From NCBI RefSeq assembly GCF_000003605.2, contig NW_003125395.1, forward strand, positions 33,789 through 75,167: a stretch of DNA of 41,379 nucleotides, read 5' to 3'. The position numbers and the translations under genes are program-made. This document shows, one piece after another, positions 12,321 to 25,203 of the stretch. The DNA is from Saccoglossus kowalevskii (lineage: Eukaryota; Hemichordata; Enteropneusta; Harrimaniidae). Below the pieces are notes generated by a model that was given only the letters and a program-made list of their open reading frames with translations, did not search any database and was not told where the DNA came from. Each line of letters opens with the position of its first letter. The first letter of the stretch is position 1.

Positions 12321-14640
12321 ATACCTAGTATCTGGAATTACCGAACTATGCACACACAGCCAGAATGATGGGTCACATGACCAAGAGAGGTATAATCGTG
12401 GCTATGAACTAATATCAATCATTTTTATGAACACGGGATAAACTTGACAAAGTTTACTTATCCGCGCTCACGAATCATATCCTAATTTATTTTAATAAGC
12501 CATGGCGGCTGAGCAGGTCGTTTGCAGTTACGGTCGCCGACGTTTATTACAAATTTTAAAAAATAATACAATTTTATCATTCAGAACATATTATCATTCG
12601 GAAATGAATTGTCAGTCGATATTACAACCAGCTATTGTCATTTCATCATTGTTGTTGTTCAGCCTGGAATTCTCAACAGTTAATAAAAAAAATCGCAGTA
12701 ATAAATACGGATACTACCGCACGATTTGTAGTTTTCCCATACAGTTCGTATACGCATAATGTTACGGAGTTTAAAGGGACACCTCCAGTAGTAAGTCTAT
12801 TCTCGCAGGATATTTACTTACTGGATTGAAAAATACAATAGGAAAACAGAAGACAGATAACCAGTGTAAACAATCTAAACAATGATGTCCTATGATTGTT
12901 TTGTGAAACGCCCAGATCATTAGGTACCCACATAACGTGCATATTGCGATGTTTGAATACGATGTTTACAGTACAATGACAGCTAGAGATATTTTACACC
13001 AAAAGTCATAATCACTATGCTGTGAATGTACATTGGCAATTGTGATTATATGTAGTAAGCGTAACAGTGAATCAGAATAAATTTGGTTGTATTAAAATGA
13101 AAAGTTCTTAGTTAGTTAGTTATATGACTCATTTTAGCTGTAAGGAGCCAGATCTTGACAACTGAGTGGTGTCACCACAGGCGTTAGCTTCCCACGAAAT
13201 ATCAAAGGGTTTGTCAACTTTAAGCACTGTGACTGTATTATTCCCAAAAGGTTGTAACAGTTCTCACGTACTTCGGCTACTACATTTACGTAACGCACAC
13301 TTGAAGCGATATTATATACACGCAGCAGAAGTTACCAAGTGTCATAATGTCTCACTGACATGGTCCTATCACAGCGGGGGGGGGGGGTATACAATCCTAA
13401 TATACAGTCGATAATCAGCCATTGGTTGCAGATGCGATATTTATTCAATACTTTACGAGAAATAAATAGATTTGAAATCCTTTGTAAACAAAAGGTCAAA
13501 ATGTCAAGAAACTAATACACGAGCCCGTAGTTGCATAATCAAGACGTAAATCTGAAAAAATACAAGACTACATGCTGTCTTGGCCACGAGTAGTTTATTG
13601 AATAACGACGTGGAAACTCAATTTAACTACGTATTAAAAAACGAAATAAATTGCCAGTTTCTGAAGTAAAAAACATGTTTATATGGTGAACATTTTAAGG
13701 CGACTAGTTCGAGTTTTACGTCAATGAATATCTATTTCATGTAAGGGTATAACAATTGGCTATCTGTAAGGTATTTACGGTAACAAGACGGCGATTGCAG
13801 TGACGTCATTAATGTCGTCAACCCGCCTACCAGATAATAAATACTGGTCATCAGGAAGATTAGAAAAAAAATAATAATCTTTCATGGATTTTTGAGACAG
13901 ACACAATGTTGAAGGTGGCCATGAAACGATATTGATACACCGTATTGATTTGCAAATACATTTCCTGAAGTGTCGGCTTCAGACAGAAATGGAAATAAAA
14001 TACGCGAGCCCTTATATTCTCATGCGTTTTTTTATTTTCTCCCAAATGGAATATACTAACAATACAATACTTCACTTGTAGTGTGTCTTCTCCGCTTAAA
14101 ACGATGTAACGCATACACCACCGTTCATCACTCAGCAGGTAACCGGTGATTTTATTCCGTGCACGTAACCCTTGTAAAAATGGTATCGATTTTCCGGACG
14201 GGTGTGGAATAAATCCAGCGTGTTAACGAACATTCAGAGTCGTGTAAAAGTACATTCACTGGGAAGCATGGCGTTTTCACATTCGATTGTACAATAACGC
14301 AGGTTGATTTTACGGAGTTTGTCGGTGTACCTTTGTGGTCAATGACGCAATTAATTGCCTCAATTCTCCAGGCGCTGGATTTCCTTTCGCATTCTTTCTA
14401 CAAGTCCGATATACATATGATTTATTTGCGATTAAATTAACAACTCGTGAATAAATTATCAACGATGAGATATATACTTACATAATATTATTATTTAGGT
14501 TGTGGGTTAATTTACTGTCCCATAATCATTTGTAGTGTACAACAGTTTTGAGAAACGCAATGCATTAGCGATATTGTTACTTAAAAAGACATTTATTTTT
14601 TAGACGATAGTCGAAATTATAGGCAAATATAAACATGACA
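12321..14640. other. Gene-free stretch upstream of the candidate promoter
   Basis: No coding frame is credible (12502-12829, 13166-13414 and 13860-14114 are short and featureless). It contains a 12-nt G run at 13376-13387 and a perfect TGACGTCA at 13801-13808. The latter lies about 1.4 kb upstream of the TATA box at 15171. Confidence 0.6.
13801..13808. promoter_or_regulatory. Perfect CRE-type palindrome TGACGTCA
   Basis: An exact CREB/ATF palindrome about 1.37 kb upstream of the candidate TATA box, followed closely by a near-repeat ATGTCGTCA. Of the four full CREs in the window it is the best placed to regulate the proposed receptor promoter. This is inference from position only. Confidence 0.4.
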
Positions 14641-14690
14641 CACGAAATTCTCACAACTCGTCTTGAATGACGTGAGTCCAGAAATTCGGT

Positions 14691-14792
14691 GAGGGGAGGG
14701 GGGCGCTCCTATTGACGTGGGCTGGTTTTGGCAATTGTTTTTTCATTTTGTTTGCGGGCTGAAGGAGGGGGGGGGGTGTGGTGGCGGCGCGT
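14691..14792. other. Two G-rich tracts (possible G-quadruplex)
   Basis: GGTGAGGGGAGGGGGG (about 14689-14704) and a longer GGAGGGGGGGGGG run continuing into TGTGGTGGCGGCG (about 14764-14789) sit 370-480 bp upstream of the TATA box. Multiple runs of three or more G on the plus strand could fold as G-quadruplexes. G-rich tracts are uncommon elsewhere in this AT-rich window. Confidence 0.45.
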
Positions 14793-15148
14793 GTAATGTA
14801 CTCGCTTTAAACCTTTTACCCCAAACTTCGTCAGCCTCGACATATAACACATTGCTGAGACATTTTCCCACTAACTAGCCAGTAAACTACAATATAAGAA
14901 ATGGAAGGTCGGAGTAAATTATAATTTTAATGTGGTAGTGCATTGCAACGCCTAGTTAAAGCTATGTACGGACACAGTCCCGCTGCTCCACCCATCAATT
15001 ATAAAATTACAGGCATTCAGCAACATATTCAGAACAGTACCATGTGGAAAATGTGCACGTTACGAAACACATCGTAGATGTTATACGACACGGACAAATC
15101 AACATGAGGGCGGACCGTGCACAGGCAACCGGAGATAACGTTTCCGTA

Positions 15149-15160
15149 TGCGCATGCGTC
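15149..15160. promoter_or_regulatory. NRF1-like site
   Basis: TGCGCATGCGTC matches the palindromic NRF1 consensus (YGCGCAYGCGCR) at all but one or two end positions. It lies 10 bp upstream of the TATA box, a typical place for a proximal promoter element. Confidence 0.5.
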
Positions 15161-15169
15161 AAAAAGGTA

Positions 15170-15178
15170 CTATATAAG
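15170..15178 (+). promoter_or_regulatory. TATA box of candidate promoter
   Basis: CTATATAAG is a near-ideal TATA box in a locally CpG-rich segment (about 15000-15470), unlike the AT-rich surroundings where TATA strings mean little. It predicts a transcription start about 30 bp downstream, near 15200. A strong splice donor follows 264 bp later. Together these suggest the promoter of a spliced plus-strand transcript. Confidence 0.6.
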
Positions 15179-15200
15179 CCCCCGCTGCTAACATTGCACG

Positions 15201-15463
15201 CTGCGCTATATTTTAAGTAAACAAGCGTAAGCAGCGATTTGTTACTCCTCCGCTTTACGGGTATACCGAGAGCAGAGATCGCGGCCCTGAGCATTCGACG
15301 CGACTGATACGACTAATCGAACGCTTGCTATTAGTAGGAAATACGAAATACGATTGAAACTCAACGCTAATTCAGGTCGTTGTTATACACTGTTGTTAGT
15401 AGGAACAAGATCCATTGTACTCGAAGCGTGTTCTACTCGATGAAATTGGCAGCCAATACATAG
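15201..15463 (+). other. Candidate non-coding first exon (5' UTR)
   Basis: The start is set about 30 bp below the TATA box and is therefore approximate. The end is set by TAG|GTGAGTA, an excellent 5' splice site with the intron beginning at 15464. The segment is CpG-rich and contains a single ATG, at 15440. That ATG opens a 7-codon upstream ORF (MKLAANT) whose TAG stop is the last three bases of the exon. Its initiation context is weak (T at -3). The likeliest partner is the acceptor at 29417-29418 just before the receptor ATG, which also needs a 5' leader exon on the same strand. A separate non-coding transcript is the alternative. Confidence 0.5.
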
Positions 15464-16929
15464 GTGAGTAGTTTTGAATTAGATCCTGTGAAAAAAAGAA
15501 CCGTTTTCACCGTGTTGTTGGCCGCCATTGCATAACATAGTTTAATTTGAAATGGAGCGAAGCTACAAACTTTTAATGAGTTATTTTATCGTGTTTGATT
15601 GTGTTTGTTTCCCTTGATGTTCGAAGTCACAGATGATAACATTTTGCCTTGATGAAATAGGTTTTTAGGCGTCAACAACATCCCCTGAGCGTGAGTAAAT
15701 ACCTCGATGACTGGAAAAGAAAACTTCCAATTATAAGACTAATGAAAAGTCATTTCATTATCATTCCTGTTGTTGACATTCTCACGAGAGATCATATTTC
15801 ATATAAAAAAGAAGCTCGCTCAGAACGTGATGCCTAATACAATGGTTACAATATAAATTTAGTAGATACCATACATCATGGTATATCAACAAAATGAACA
15901 TCAAACATGTAATTTGATATTACCAATTCACTCACGTGACGTAAACGCCTAAAATTGCCCCTCAAAATAGGCCTAAAATGATTATATTGGAACATATTGA
16001 ACGGAATGTGATATTGGTCGTCATACGTTCAAACTCGTTTCGGTACATCACATCGAATAAGTATTTATAATGTCGTGAATAGGGTTTGACATCGTCTCGG
16101 TCTTCAGATGGGATACGACTGTCGCAGAATTTTCTTGATGGGAAAAAATGCTACAATATTAATATTAATATAAATAATAATAATTAACGTAGTAACATTT
16201 CCCATGGTGTTTAATTTTGTTTTTCACTTCCGCACTACACCCATCTCCGGCATATCACAGCACGGTCCCGCGTTTGGTAGATCTATATTACAATGCGCTT
16301 GCATCCGGTTGGCATAACTTACAAAAACAAAAGAATCCTTCATCCCGAATTCCCAATGACACCATTTAACCCTTGACACATCAATGGCAGAACAACTAGG
16401 TTACACTCATGTTTGATAACCATGAATAAATAAGCACTCATTTGTTCTTTGTTATTTAAATTGTATATTATACTAATGATCAAAGTGGACAATTAGAAAA
16501 AGAAATGCGTCACCAGAAAGTCAATATTTAAATAATTACACATGTTTGTAAGGGTAATATCACGATCGCCCGAATGACTATGTGTTATTTATTTTATTAC
16601 ATCGAGCAGACATCCACTGTGCACAAATACATCAACCATATATCACTCACACCCGCTCCCCTACAAAAGAACAACGCGTATATTTTAACTATGCAATATT
16701 TTATTTCATGTATTATAACAACTTTCACATTACTCAATAGCATACATACATTGTTCACTGAACAAAACTGCGAAATACACAAAGTGAATAAAGTAATTTT
16801 CAGCCACGGATGCTCTTTTTTTAGTAAACGTGTTTCAGCAGTGTGGATCAGTCAATTTATCGGGTATAACATTTTTGAAATGAATTGAGAAATTCTCAAA
16901 CGCAAGTTATTTAACCACTCGCCAGATAC

Positions 16930-17330
16930 AAATGTCAGAGTGCTGTGGAGGCGACTGAAATTTCTTTCTCACAAACGTACCACGCCTTCTATTCACAAGT
17001 CAGCAGCTAAAAGCATTCTCGGTGAGCCCCGGCGTAACACGCGTAGAAATGCTCACAGCGTAGAACGCGCCTCGGCGATCCCAGTTGCGTTTCAGTGGCG
17101 GCTTTGCCGTACAATTTTGCTTCATATAAAGAACACCCTAAACATCGAAACAGAGTTTCTTAATTAATATCCATTATGGCTCGTTCGCTGTCTATTTCGG
17201 ATGGCTAAAGCTCCTTCAAAAACTTGAAAGCAACCCCGAAATCAACAGCGACCGTGCTGCGAACGACAATTTGTTATGCGCAGTATCGTTGCGCAGTAGT
17301 TTCAATGACGTCGTCCATGTAATATAACTA
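16930..17330. other. CpG-dense block with a TATA-like motif
   Basis: CpG dinucleotides are clearly denser here (CGCGTAG, AACGCGCCTCGGCG, GTGCTGCGAACG) than in the flanks. CATATAAAG at 17123-17131 could be a TATA box on the plus strand. A 75-codon frame is open at 16940-17167, with many Arg and no domain recognised. It may be an alternative promoter or first exon for the receptor, or an enhancer. No strong splice donor follows within a few hundred bases, which weakens the exon idea. Confidence 0.3.
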
Positions 17331-19020
17331 TGTAATATCCACTTGGCCGGCAATATACCATGTAATATCCATTTTTATTCCATGTTATGTGACCGAGTCC
17401 CAACCAATCACAGCATGCGTAAGAACAGTGAGATGTGATGATATTATATACAGCATACGGAATAAAAACAGAAGGAGGAATTTATTGGGAATCTAAACAC
17501 GTTTTATCGCATAATAATCCCTCTGCCCGTTTAAATCAAATAACATTTTAGTTATTTGACGTTCGGTTAAATCCCACACATAATAGTCACAGATCGGTGA
17601 CCTGGTGGTCTATTTAACAGCTGCCGTACCCGTGGTTCTTTACAGGATTAGGCAACCAAAATCCTTACAAAGGAACGCGTAAATCTTCTTTGATTGCGGA
17701 TCACTTTCGTTGCAACCCTTTGCCACATGAAGCGACGTATTTATCAGCCACTGTAAAAAGTAGAAAATATAATCTCAGCAATTGATAATGATCTTTAGGA
17801 AGTGTTTTCTTGAGCTCATTTGCTACTGATCTTTTTTAATTTTTGACTTTTGTGCTCGATCTTACCTAGTGCACTTCGAAAGAGTTAGATCCTTAAAAAA
17901 TAATCGCATTTGCTGAGATCATACAAGTAAAAATTAATTTACTAACAAAAAGTTGGCCGTAAATATCATGTGTTATGTGGAATACAAAAAAGTTTCTTAA
18001 CACGAATGATTGTCCTTTCCCATACCACATAGCATGAAACTATACAATTTACAGATTAAACCATTTTGTTGGACCCCCCACATTATCTTATTCATGTTGC
18101 ACGACGTTATAAATAACGATTGAAAATAACGTGTTGTTCGCTCAGTTGCATTCACACATGGATATTGTAAAAAATAGGATACTATTACTATAAATACTCA
18201 AGCTAATTAAAACGGAAACATACACTTCAGAAACTAATTAACATTCAACAATATCATTTTCTATTAATAACCAGTTTACAAAAAAATACGTAATATAACA
18301 TTCTGAGCACTGGAAACTAGCCATATATCACCTCGAACGTTTTACTGAGTGATTAATACTAATAATTGGTAATCCAATTATGTTAATAAAGTTGTTACTA
18401 TGGCAACACATGAAAGGCCACAGTTTATTGGGTTCAAGGAAAGAAAAAAAAATATACTAATGGCGTGGATGAGCCGACAATGTACCAATAAACGGAATTT
18501 GTTTCACCTGAGAGAGAGTTTTAAATATTCATGATTGAACTTAACCTGCGGCATAATTAGGTTACCGTAATACGGTGGTGAAACTAACATTTATTACAAT
18601 GTAAAATTAAAGCAATGGTTCACTTTATACTTCCAAAATTACATATAGCATGCACGTATATTTTTGTTCGTGTTTCTGAAACACACTAAATGTTTTTTTG
18701 TCCTGTTATTAATTCCCCACAATTAAAGAGTTTCTGGCTTCATTGAGAAACTATATAATAAAGTGAAAACCGAGAAATGTATTATAATATATTAGTATTG
18801 ATTGGCTGAGATATTAACAAGGCATATTATCTGATTGCTTCAGGCGAGTTGTATAGATATCTGATCTGACATGTTTCAGTGTTAAAGTGCTAGGCACGAA
18901 CCAGTATGTGTGTGTGAGGCTCATAAATGGCAAAGCCAGAACAATTGAACACATTTTCTATTAATACACCAAACTATCCAAAGCATTCTTACAAATTTTA
19001 TTACATTTCAATTTGCAAAT

Positions 19021-19072
19021 TTAAAATATATAAAATATAAAAATATAAAACATAAACAAAAATATAAAACAA
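19021..19072. repeat. AAAATATAAAAC-type simple repeat
   Basis: An imperfect A-rich repeat of AAAATATAAAA words, low complexity. Confidence 0.7.
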
Positions 19073-19184
19073 CTCTAAACTTACAAATGATAATTTGCAG
19101 CACAACCATACTTGAGTGTACACCTAATTATTATGTACAGGCCGACGAAATGTACATTTGAAGCAATCTACCAATCATGACAGT

Positions 19185-19201
19185 AAAAAAAAAAAAAAAA
19201 A
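19185..19201 (+). repeat. Poly(A) run (17 A)
   Basis: A perfect 17-base A tract. It could be the tail of an old retroposon inserted in plus orientation, but no tRNA-like or LINE-like body was recognised upstream and no flanking duplication was seen. Confidence 0.8.
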
Positions 19202-21075
19202 CTCCCAGAAGTCAGTGCGTCAGTGTATCGGTTGATTATCAAAAACTTCAAATCATTACACTTTTAGTTCCCGTAGCACATGAAGCAGACACAGAATAAT
19301 CGCTGAGAAGTAGGATGTAAAACTGTGCTTTGTTAAAGTACATAATGAAAATAATGTTGTTTTGAACGGAAGATGATCGTTCACTCGTATCTGCAAAACC
19401 AATTAGGACATATATTATCAGTCGCCTCTTATGAACGTGAATCGGTCACGTACTTCCTTGATACTTGATATACTTCCGTTACTATTTTTACTCAGGGCAT
19501 TGAAGCAACATCGTAGTGTACCTTCGCCCACATGCCATCTCTATCAATGAAAGTGGACGTTTTTCTATAGATTCCTCACACACACAGATAATAATGCATT
19601 GAACGCATAGCAAATTCCCGACAATATCAAATCTTCATGGCTTTATATTGATTCTCTAACGTTTGCAAGTAAATGGCATCAACGACACAATCATCGATTG
19701 TTGTGGAAAAACATCAATGTTCCTCGACTAGTCTTTGCCACACCAATTACCCCAATCGTGCAGCCAAGCGTGAATATATATTATTCATAAGAAAATGAAG
19801 ATGTTTGAACTTAATTGAGAAGGGAGACTGTAGAACCATATTTTTCATATGAGAAAGGCAAATATACGAGTGAGTCGCCCATTACCTACGTTGACAAGGT
19901 CTTAAGACATTTCCTATTGAAAAACACATTGATTTTTATTGAAGATCCATTGAACATGTGAACATAGAAAAAATATGTGCATTAAAGCGTGCGATCTGAA
20001 GACGTAATATTGTTTAAAAATAATAATAATAAAAAAAATCTACATCACGAAATTAAGTGGGTCGCAAAGAGAAATCCATGGACACACTGAGGTAACAGGA
20101 AGGCATTATTATATTTCTCTCATTTTTCTATTATGATACATATCCGCACGCCAGGGGAATAATCATGTTGATACTTACGTGTACACTCCATGCGACGAAG
20201 ACGACAAAACTAATTCCCTGGCAATTGAACTCAATTTATTATAATCATATACACATATAATCACATTATAACGTATTACATTTATTAATGACACTAATTA
20301 ATTTGTACCTGGTCCAAATATAGTGATATTATTAACCAATAGATGTCATAAACATAGGGGAAAACTTATTACTATTATTAGTTTATACGTTATACAAAAA
20401 ACCTGCTATTTATACCTAATTACATTCAACTATATTGAATTATCAATTGAAGTGATACGGATTTCGAATCGTCACCGTAATGTATTAACTGTATCGCAAT
20501 ACGACATATTTAGATGTATCGCCATTTCATTCCAGCTGTTATAGGTAGTTCATTTCAAGTAATTATAAGCCAGAATGCCAGCCACACAAGGCTAATTATT
20601 GTCATTAATACATTAAGCATGCATACCCGTTTGACATCACTTTGATTTTTGGCAAATTCATCATATATTTTCGACTTGCACCTTTCAGCAAAATATTGTG
20701 AAATATATTGATCTAGTTTGTTATGATAATAGGCGATTGTCTCCACGGTATTCTTTTATCGATCAGCCTCCGGTTTGATTATGTGGACATTAGTTCGGAT
20801 GACAAGAGTTTTTATATCTCTGATTTGAGCTCCGCAATATAAAATAAAGATTGGCACAGATCAATGCCCGGTGGCGACAATAATCAACATATCGTACCGA
20901 TCAGAAAAAAGAGGCCCCTTTATGTCTGTACACCTCATCTCCCACGAAAGCAATCAGTACTAGGCAGAACTACTTGTGATATCCGGAACGTGACACTGTA
21001 AAACCATATGTATCAAATAAATATGTTTGTTACCAGATCAGGTTACTCTTGATTTCCGCAATAGTGCAGATGACA

Positions 21076-21083
21076 TGACGTCA
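21076..21083. promoter_or_regulatory. Perfect CRE-type palindrome TGACGTCA
   Basis: An exact CREB/ATF palindrome inside the proposed leader intron, preceded by ATGACA. Function unproven. Confidence 0.3.
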
Positions 21084-22466
21084 TTGCGAATCATAAGTAT
21101 AGCTAGAATCTACTCGTGATTGAAGCTCGATTAGCGACCGTGCAACAGATGTTATTAGCGGAATTTGACTTACAATCACACCAATGAATCTATCCCTGGA
21201 GAAAGAGAAAACTTTCATTGAATTGTAAGCGTAGTTTAAAGGTTTGCACACTGATTTACATTTACTGTACACCGTGGCGTACAATGTATATTTAAAAATC
21301 ACCCAGTTGAGGGGATGATTGTACGATTTGCTATTATAAGATTATGTGTACAATTTGTATCTGTACTGGCAATGGTGACGAGAAATATGGTAGATATATA
21401 TTCTCTGTTCCAACGCATTCGAATTGACCGTGCGTAATCACACCGTACATTGCCAGAAGCACGAATGCAATATTAAACTAAACAAAAGTGTTAACCGAAA
21501 CCACATGTAAATCATACTGTGAAACTCCGACTATTCTGTCTAAGCTGTCGACTATTTAGATAACCATCACGCACAGATTTCACTGTCATCATGTTTCCAT
21601 CTCAAAGAACAACCACGCGTGGCATATTATCATCAGTTATTGTAAATAGCCAGCTAAACTATGTTGAAACACGTACTAGCATTTCCATCCTTTGAAGGAA
21701 AACTTACCCCCAGGGCATACACAGAGTTTTGTAACATCCCGACCAGCGGCTATGTCGGCTCCAAATTATCAAATCAACCGTATCTGATTGGTTAGTTTAT
21801 GGAAAACTATTTCGGTTGCTGTAATAAAGGCTCATTCAATCCCTAGGACTTAATCAAGAATAGAAAATGGTTGGGAGAATTCACAATCTTTTGCAATCAC
21901 CCATCAATGATACGACATGTAGCTGCGGGATAGCTAGAATTGATCTTCGCATAAACGTAAGCAGTCACAGTTGTATCAGAACAAAGTTCAGTGCATAGAC
22001 TTTAAACCAAATAATGATGTTCTATAGCTGGTAAACGTACAATTCCCAGAATAAATATACGTAACAGTTCATTTTCATTTACATATTAAATATAATGTTC
22101 ATCGTGTTACACAGTGTGCATGTTTAATAATGTTTTTCCGTCAATCCATCGCATTCTATATATTTTCCTGCGACTTGAACAAAATCCATAATAATTGGCA
22201 TGTAGAAAGAACTGATCCATGTGCCAGGGAAGCCAATTTACGGTAATCACGACAATTGCGTTTGCCTCATTAATCTTTCTTCCCTTGTTATCAAATGCTC
22301 CAGTCTTCTGTTTTGCCATATTGCGTGCATACTGAAAATATTACAGTTGCATGCGATGAGTTGTCCTTTCATGGTCGTTCATCTTTTCAAAACGTATGGC
22401 ACATTAAACTGTTACTTGAGGTAATCCTCAAACACATTTTCTTTAACAACCATAAATTACAATCAC

Positions 22467-22500
22467 TTGATTGTTTGGTTGATTGATTGATTTATTGATT
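22467..22500. repeat. (TTGA)n-like microsatellite
   Basis: Imperfect TTGATTGATTGATTTATTGATT units ending in a T-rich tract. Confidence 0.8.
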
Positions 22501-23335
22501 TGTTATTGTTTTTTTTGTATGGGTAGCATGTGTAGCTCGCGACGCATTTGTAGAATGTCACCTTGAAAAAAATCATCTTCTGCGTATACCTTTTTCAAAT
22601 GTTCGGACTGCGCCGAGTATGACGTAACTGGTGACTTACATAGAAAAATAACTGTAAAGACAAAATCTGTTACACAATCTAGAACGGAGCAATCCTTTGG
22701 GATGCATAGCGTATTTATAATTAATTCAGTATCAGTCATTCTCAGATTTTTTAAAAGTAGAAATACCACAGATGCTACATATTCGATTGATTGTTCTATA
22801 CTCCCAATGGCCACGAGGCATAGCACGTTAATAGAAAATGCACCGTATGAATGAATACACGTTGAATATTGCAATGATATTAAACAAAACCCGTTCATTA
22901 GGGATATGTGCAATGGCAATTATCGGATCTTCAGTATTTTTTTCTCGCATATTCAGAAAACTTCAAAACGCATTATTGGAAAATGGAACATATTTCGAGC
23001 ACAGACAACCTCCATGTAAATATCTGATGTGTTTAATATTATATATGAAATAGATCAGCAACATCAAGTTCAAGAACGTATACAGATGAGTCATAATGTA
23101 TGTCAAATTCACAAAAAGTATGATACATGCAAAGATACAAGGTAGTTAAATATGCTCCCCTTTCCCCCATTGGATGACAATGTAAAGTATGAATGCGAAA
23201 ACAGTTCCTATTTGCCAAACACGATCTAAGAATGATAGACAATCAGTTGAAATACATATGAGGTTATATTGTAAAAAGTGTTATTTATATATCAATATAT
23301 CAAATCAAGAGTCAAAAATTGACACAAAACAGTCG

Positions 23336-23363
23336 ACACTTGACTTGACTTGACTTGAAGTGA
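23336..23363. repeat. (ACTTG)n microsatellite
   Basis: About four to five pentanucleotide units, the last two degenerate. Confidence 0.85.
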
Positions 23364-23539
23364 CAGTTACACTATTATAAAACGTTAGAAATAACAGCAA
23401 TACGACACGCATGATAAAGTTGATTGTGTAATAATTCCTAGTACAGACGACCATTCGCAACGTAACAGTTAATGTGATCAGTATGGTATCGAACGTCAAG
23501 TCTACATGTTTGTTTTGATGGGGTTTTGTGGCTTAGACC

Positions 23540-23565
23540 AGGGAGCTGTAATTACAGCTCCCTGC
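23540..23565. repeat. 26-bp perfect palindrome
   Basis: The half-site CAGGGAGCTGTAA (23540-23552) is followed without spacer by its exact reverse complement (23553-23565). A further AGAC/GTCT pair outside it (23536-23539 and 23570-23573) extends the symmetry with a 4-nt bulge on the right arm. A perfect spacerless palindrome of this length is not expected by chance in 41 kb. It may be a dyad protein-binding site, a hairpin-forming terminus, or the centre of a small inverted-repeat element. Confidence 0.85.
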
Positions 23566-25203
23566 TTAGTCTGATTCATATTATATTATCCATAATATAT
23601 TCATATATTAATGGTGGAGAAAGGAAAAGCTTCATATAAGACACAGACTATATATCACATTACATTATAACCGATGTCGCGCATGACTGCAAGTGATTGC
23701 GCTGTATTGCGCATGGGTGCATATGAACACATTTTGCAAAGAAATCATTTGTAAATTATTTTTAAATTTAATATTCACAGCATTGGATATTCAAATAACA
23801 TTTATATATCTACTAAATTGTGGTCATTAATCCACGAGAAAGCGCACACCAACAAAGCGCTCCACTGATTTCGACATTTGCCGATCGCTGCAGTCGGGAT
23901 TATGTTCATGGTATATCGCTAAACATATCGGCGACACCACCTTATTCGCCCATGTGCAAATTGATTTGTCGATTGTGTTTGCAGTTCACAGGGAATGCCC
24001 ATAACCACAGATGCATTATGCTTATGACGTCCATATAGTAAAAAAAGACAGCGCAATTCTAAGGTGTATATAGCTACAAATTTCAATTAGCTTTTGATAT
24101 ATTGAATTGCGAACCTTATTCGTATTTTTTTTATAATTCCTCTTTCAACCGCCTACAAGAAAGAAAGTTATGATAATTGTAAACTATTGAAACACAAACA
24201 CCTTCATCTTCAAAGTCGTGCTATTTTTGTAAATAGTATGCGAATCTACATTAGAATACATAATCGCGCGTTATGCGAGAATTCGAACTTAAAACAGTAC
24301 AAACAAATGATCAACTGTCATAGGGATTCAAGTAAGGAGTAAGGATATTTCAAAAGGCATAGTCCGTCTTTCACGTATTACGCGAGATTTCGCAGTAAAA
24401 GGAAAAACACCAATTCATCTAATATTCCGTGCCTGTTATTCAATTTGATGTGTTTAATCTGTCAATCATAGTCATATTTTTTTTGGAAATACAAACGGAA
24501 TTAATTGATGTTGAAGACATGCGGATCAACTAATGCGACTGAAGAGAGATACGATAATATTAAGACACTCTGGACAACACCCCTACATAAAGCATCTGAT
24601 GGATATATACTCGTTATATACATCTTTATTAGGGTTAAGTGGACACTACAGATGTATCGTGTACTCGAATTTACATCTTCACTGACAATGATTCTCTCTT
24701 TCTTTCGTTACCTTACCGTGTTGGGAAATCAAACATTCCAATTATTTGTCAACTGTCACCACATTTCAGACTATCTGTCAATAGTCAACAGTCGTGTCAC
24801 AACACTATTAAACACATTTGACAGAAAACCCCCTACTTGTATTTGAACGAATTTACATGAGTTTTAATTGCTATAATCCAGGTTAGGAATTATCAGATTT
24901 TCGTTTTAACCTTTAAAAATTCTACTAATCATCATTTCAGAATTCCAGACGTGAAATAGCTCAGTCTTTTTTGGTGTAAGTGCAGAGCCGTACATAATAT
25001 GAATACGCCATCGTTCGCAGTACTATAGCACAGGTTTAACATTCGTACACATAATTTGTTTATGCTGATATTATCAAATATCGTCGTAAGGCTGAAAGAT
25101 AAATGTCGTCACACTCTACGAGGCCAATAATATCTTCAATAAATATGGCAACAGACAGGATAGGTAATTAATTATTCAGTGGCAAAAGTACAAAGAAAAA
25201 TTA

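Noticed and set aside
16574-16888. Open frame of 104 codons with hydrophobic stretches
   Set aside because: AT-rich composition explains the Ile/Phe/Tyr-rich translation. There is no topology or motif, and it overlaps an opposing frame.
22503-22919. Open frame of 138 codons on the minus strand
   Set aside because: The length is within what chance gives over both strands of 41 kb. There is no domain, no protein-like pattern and no splice context, and it overlaps an open frame on the other strand.
24279-24288. GTTCGAATTC on the minus strand, like a tRNA box B
   Set aside because: No box A at suitable spacing upstream on that strand.
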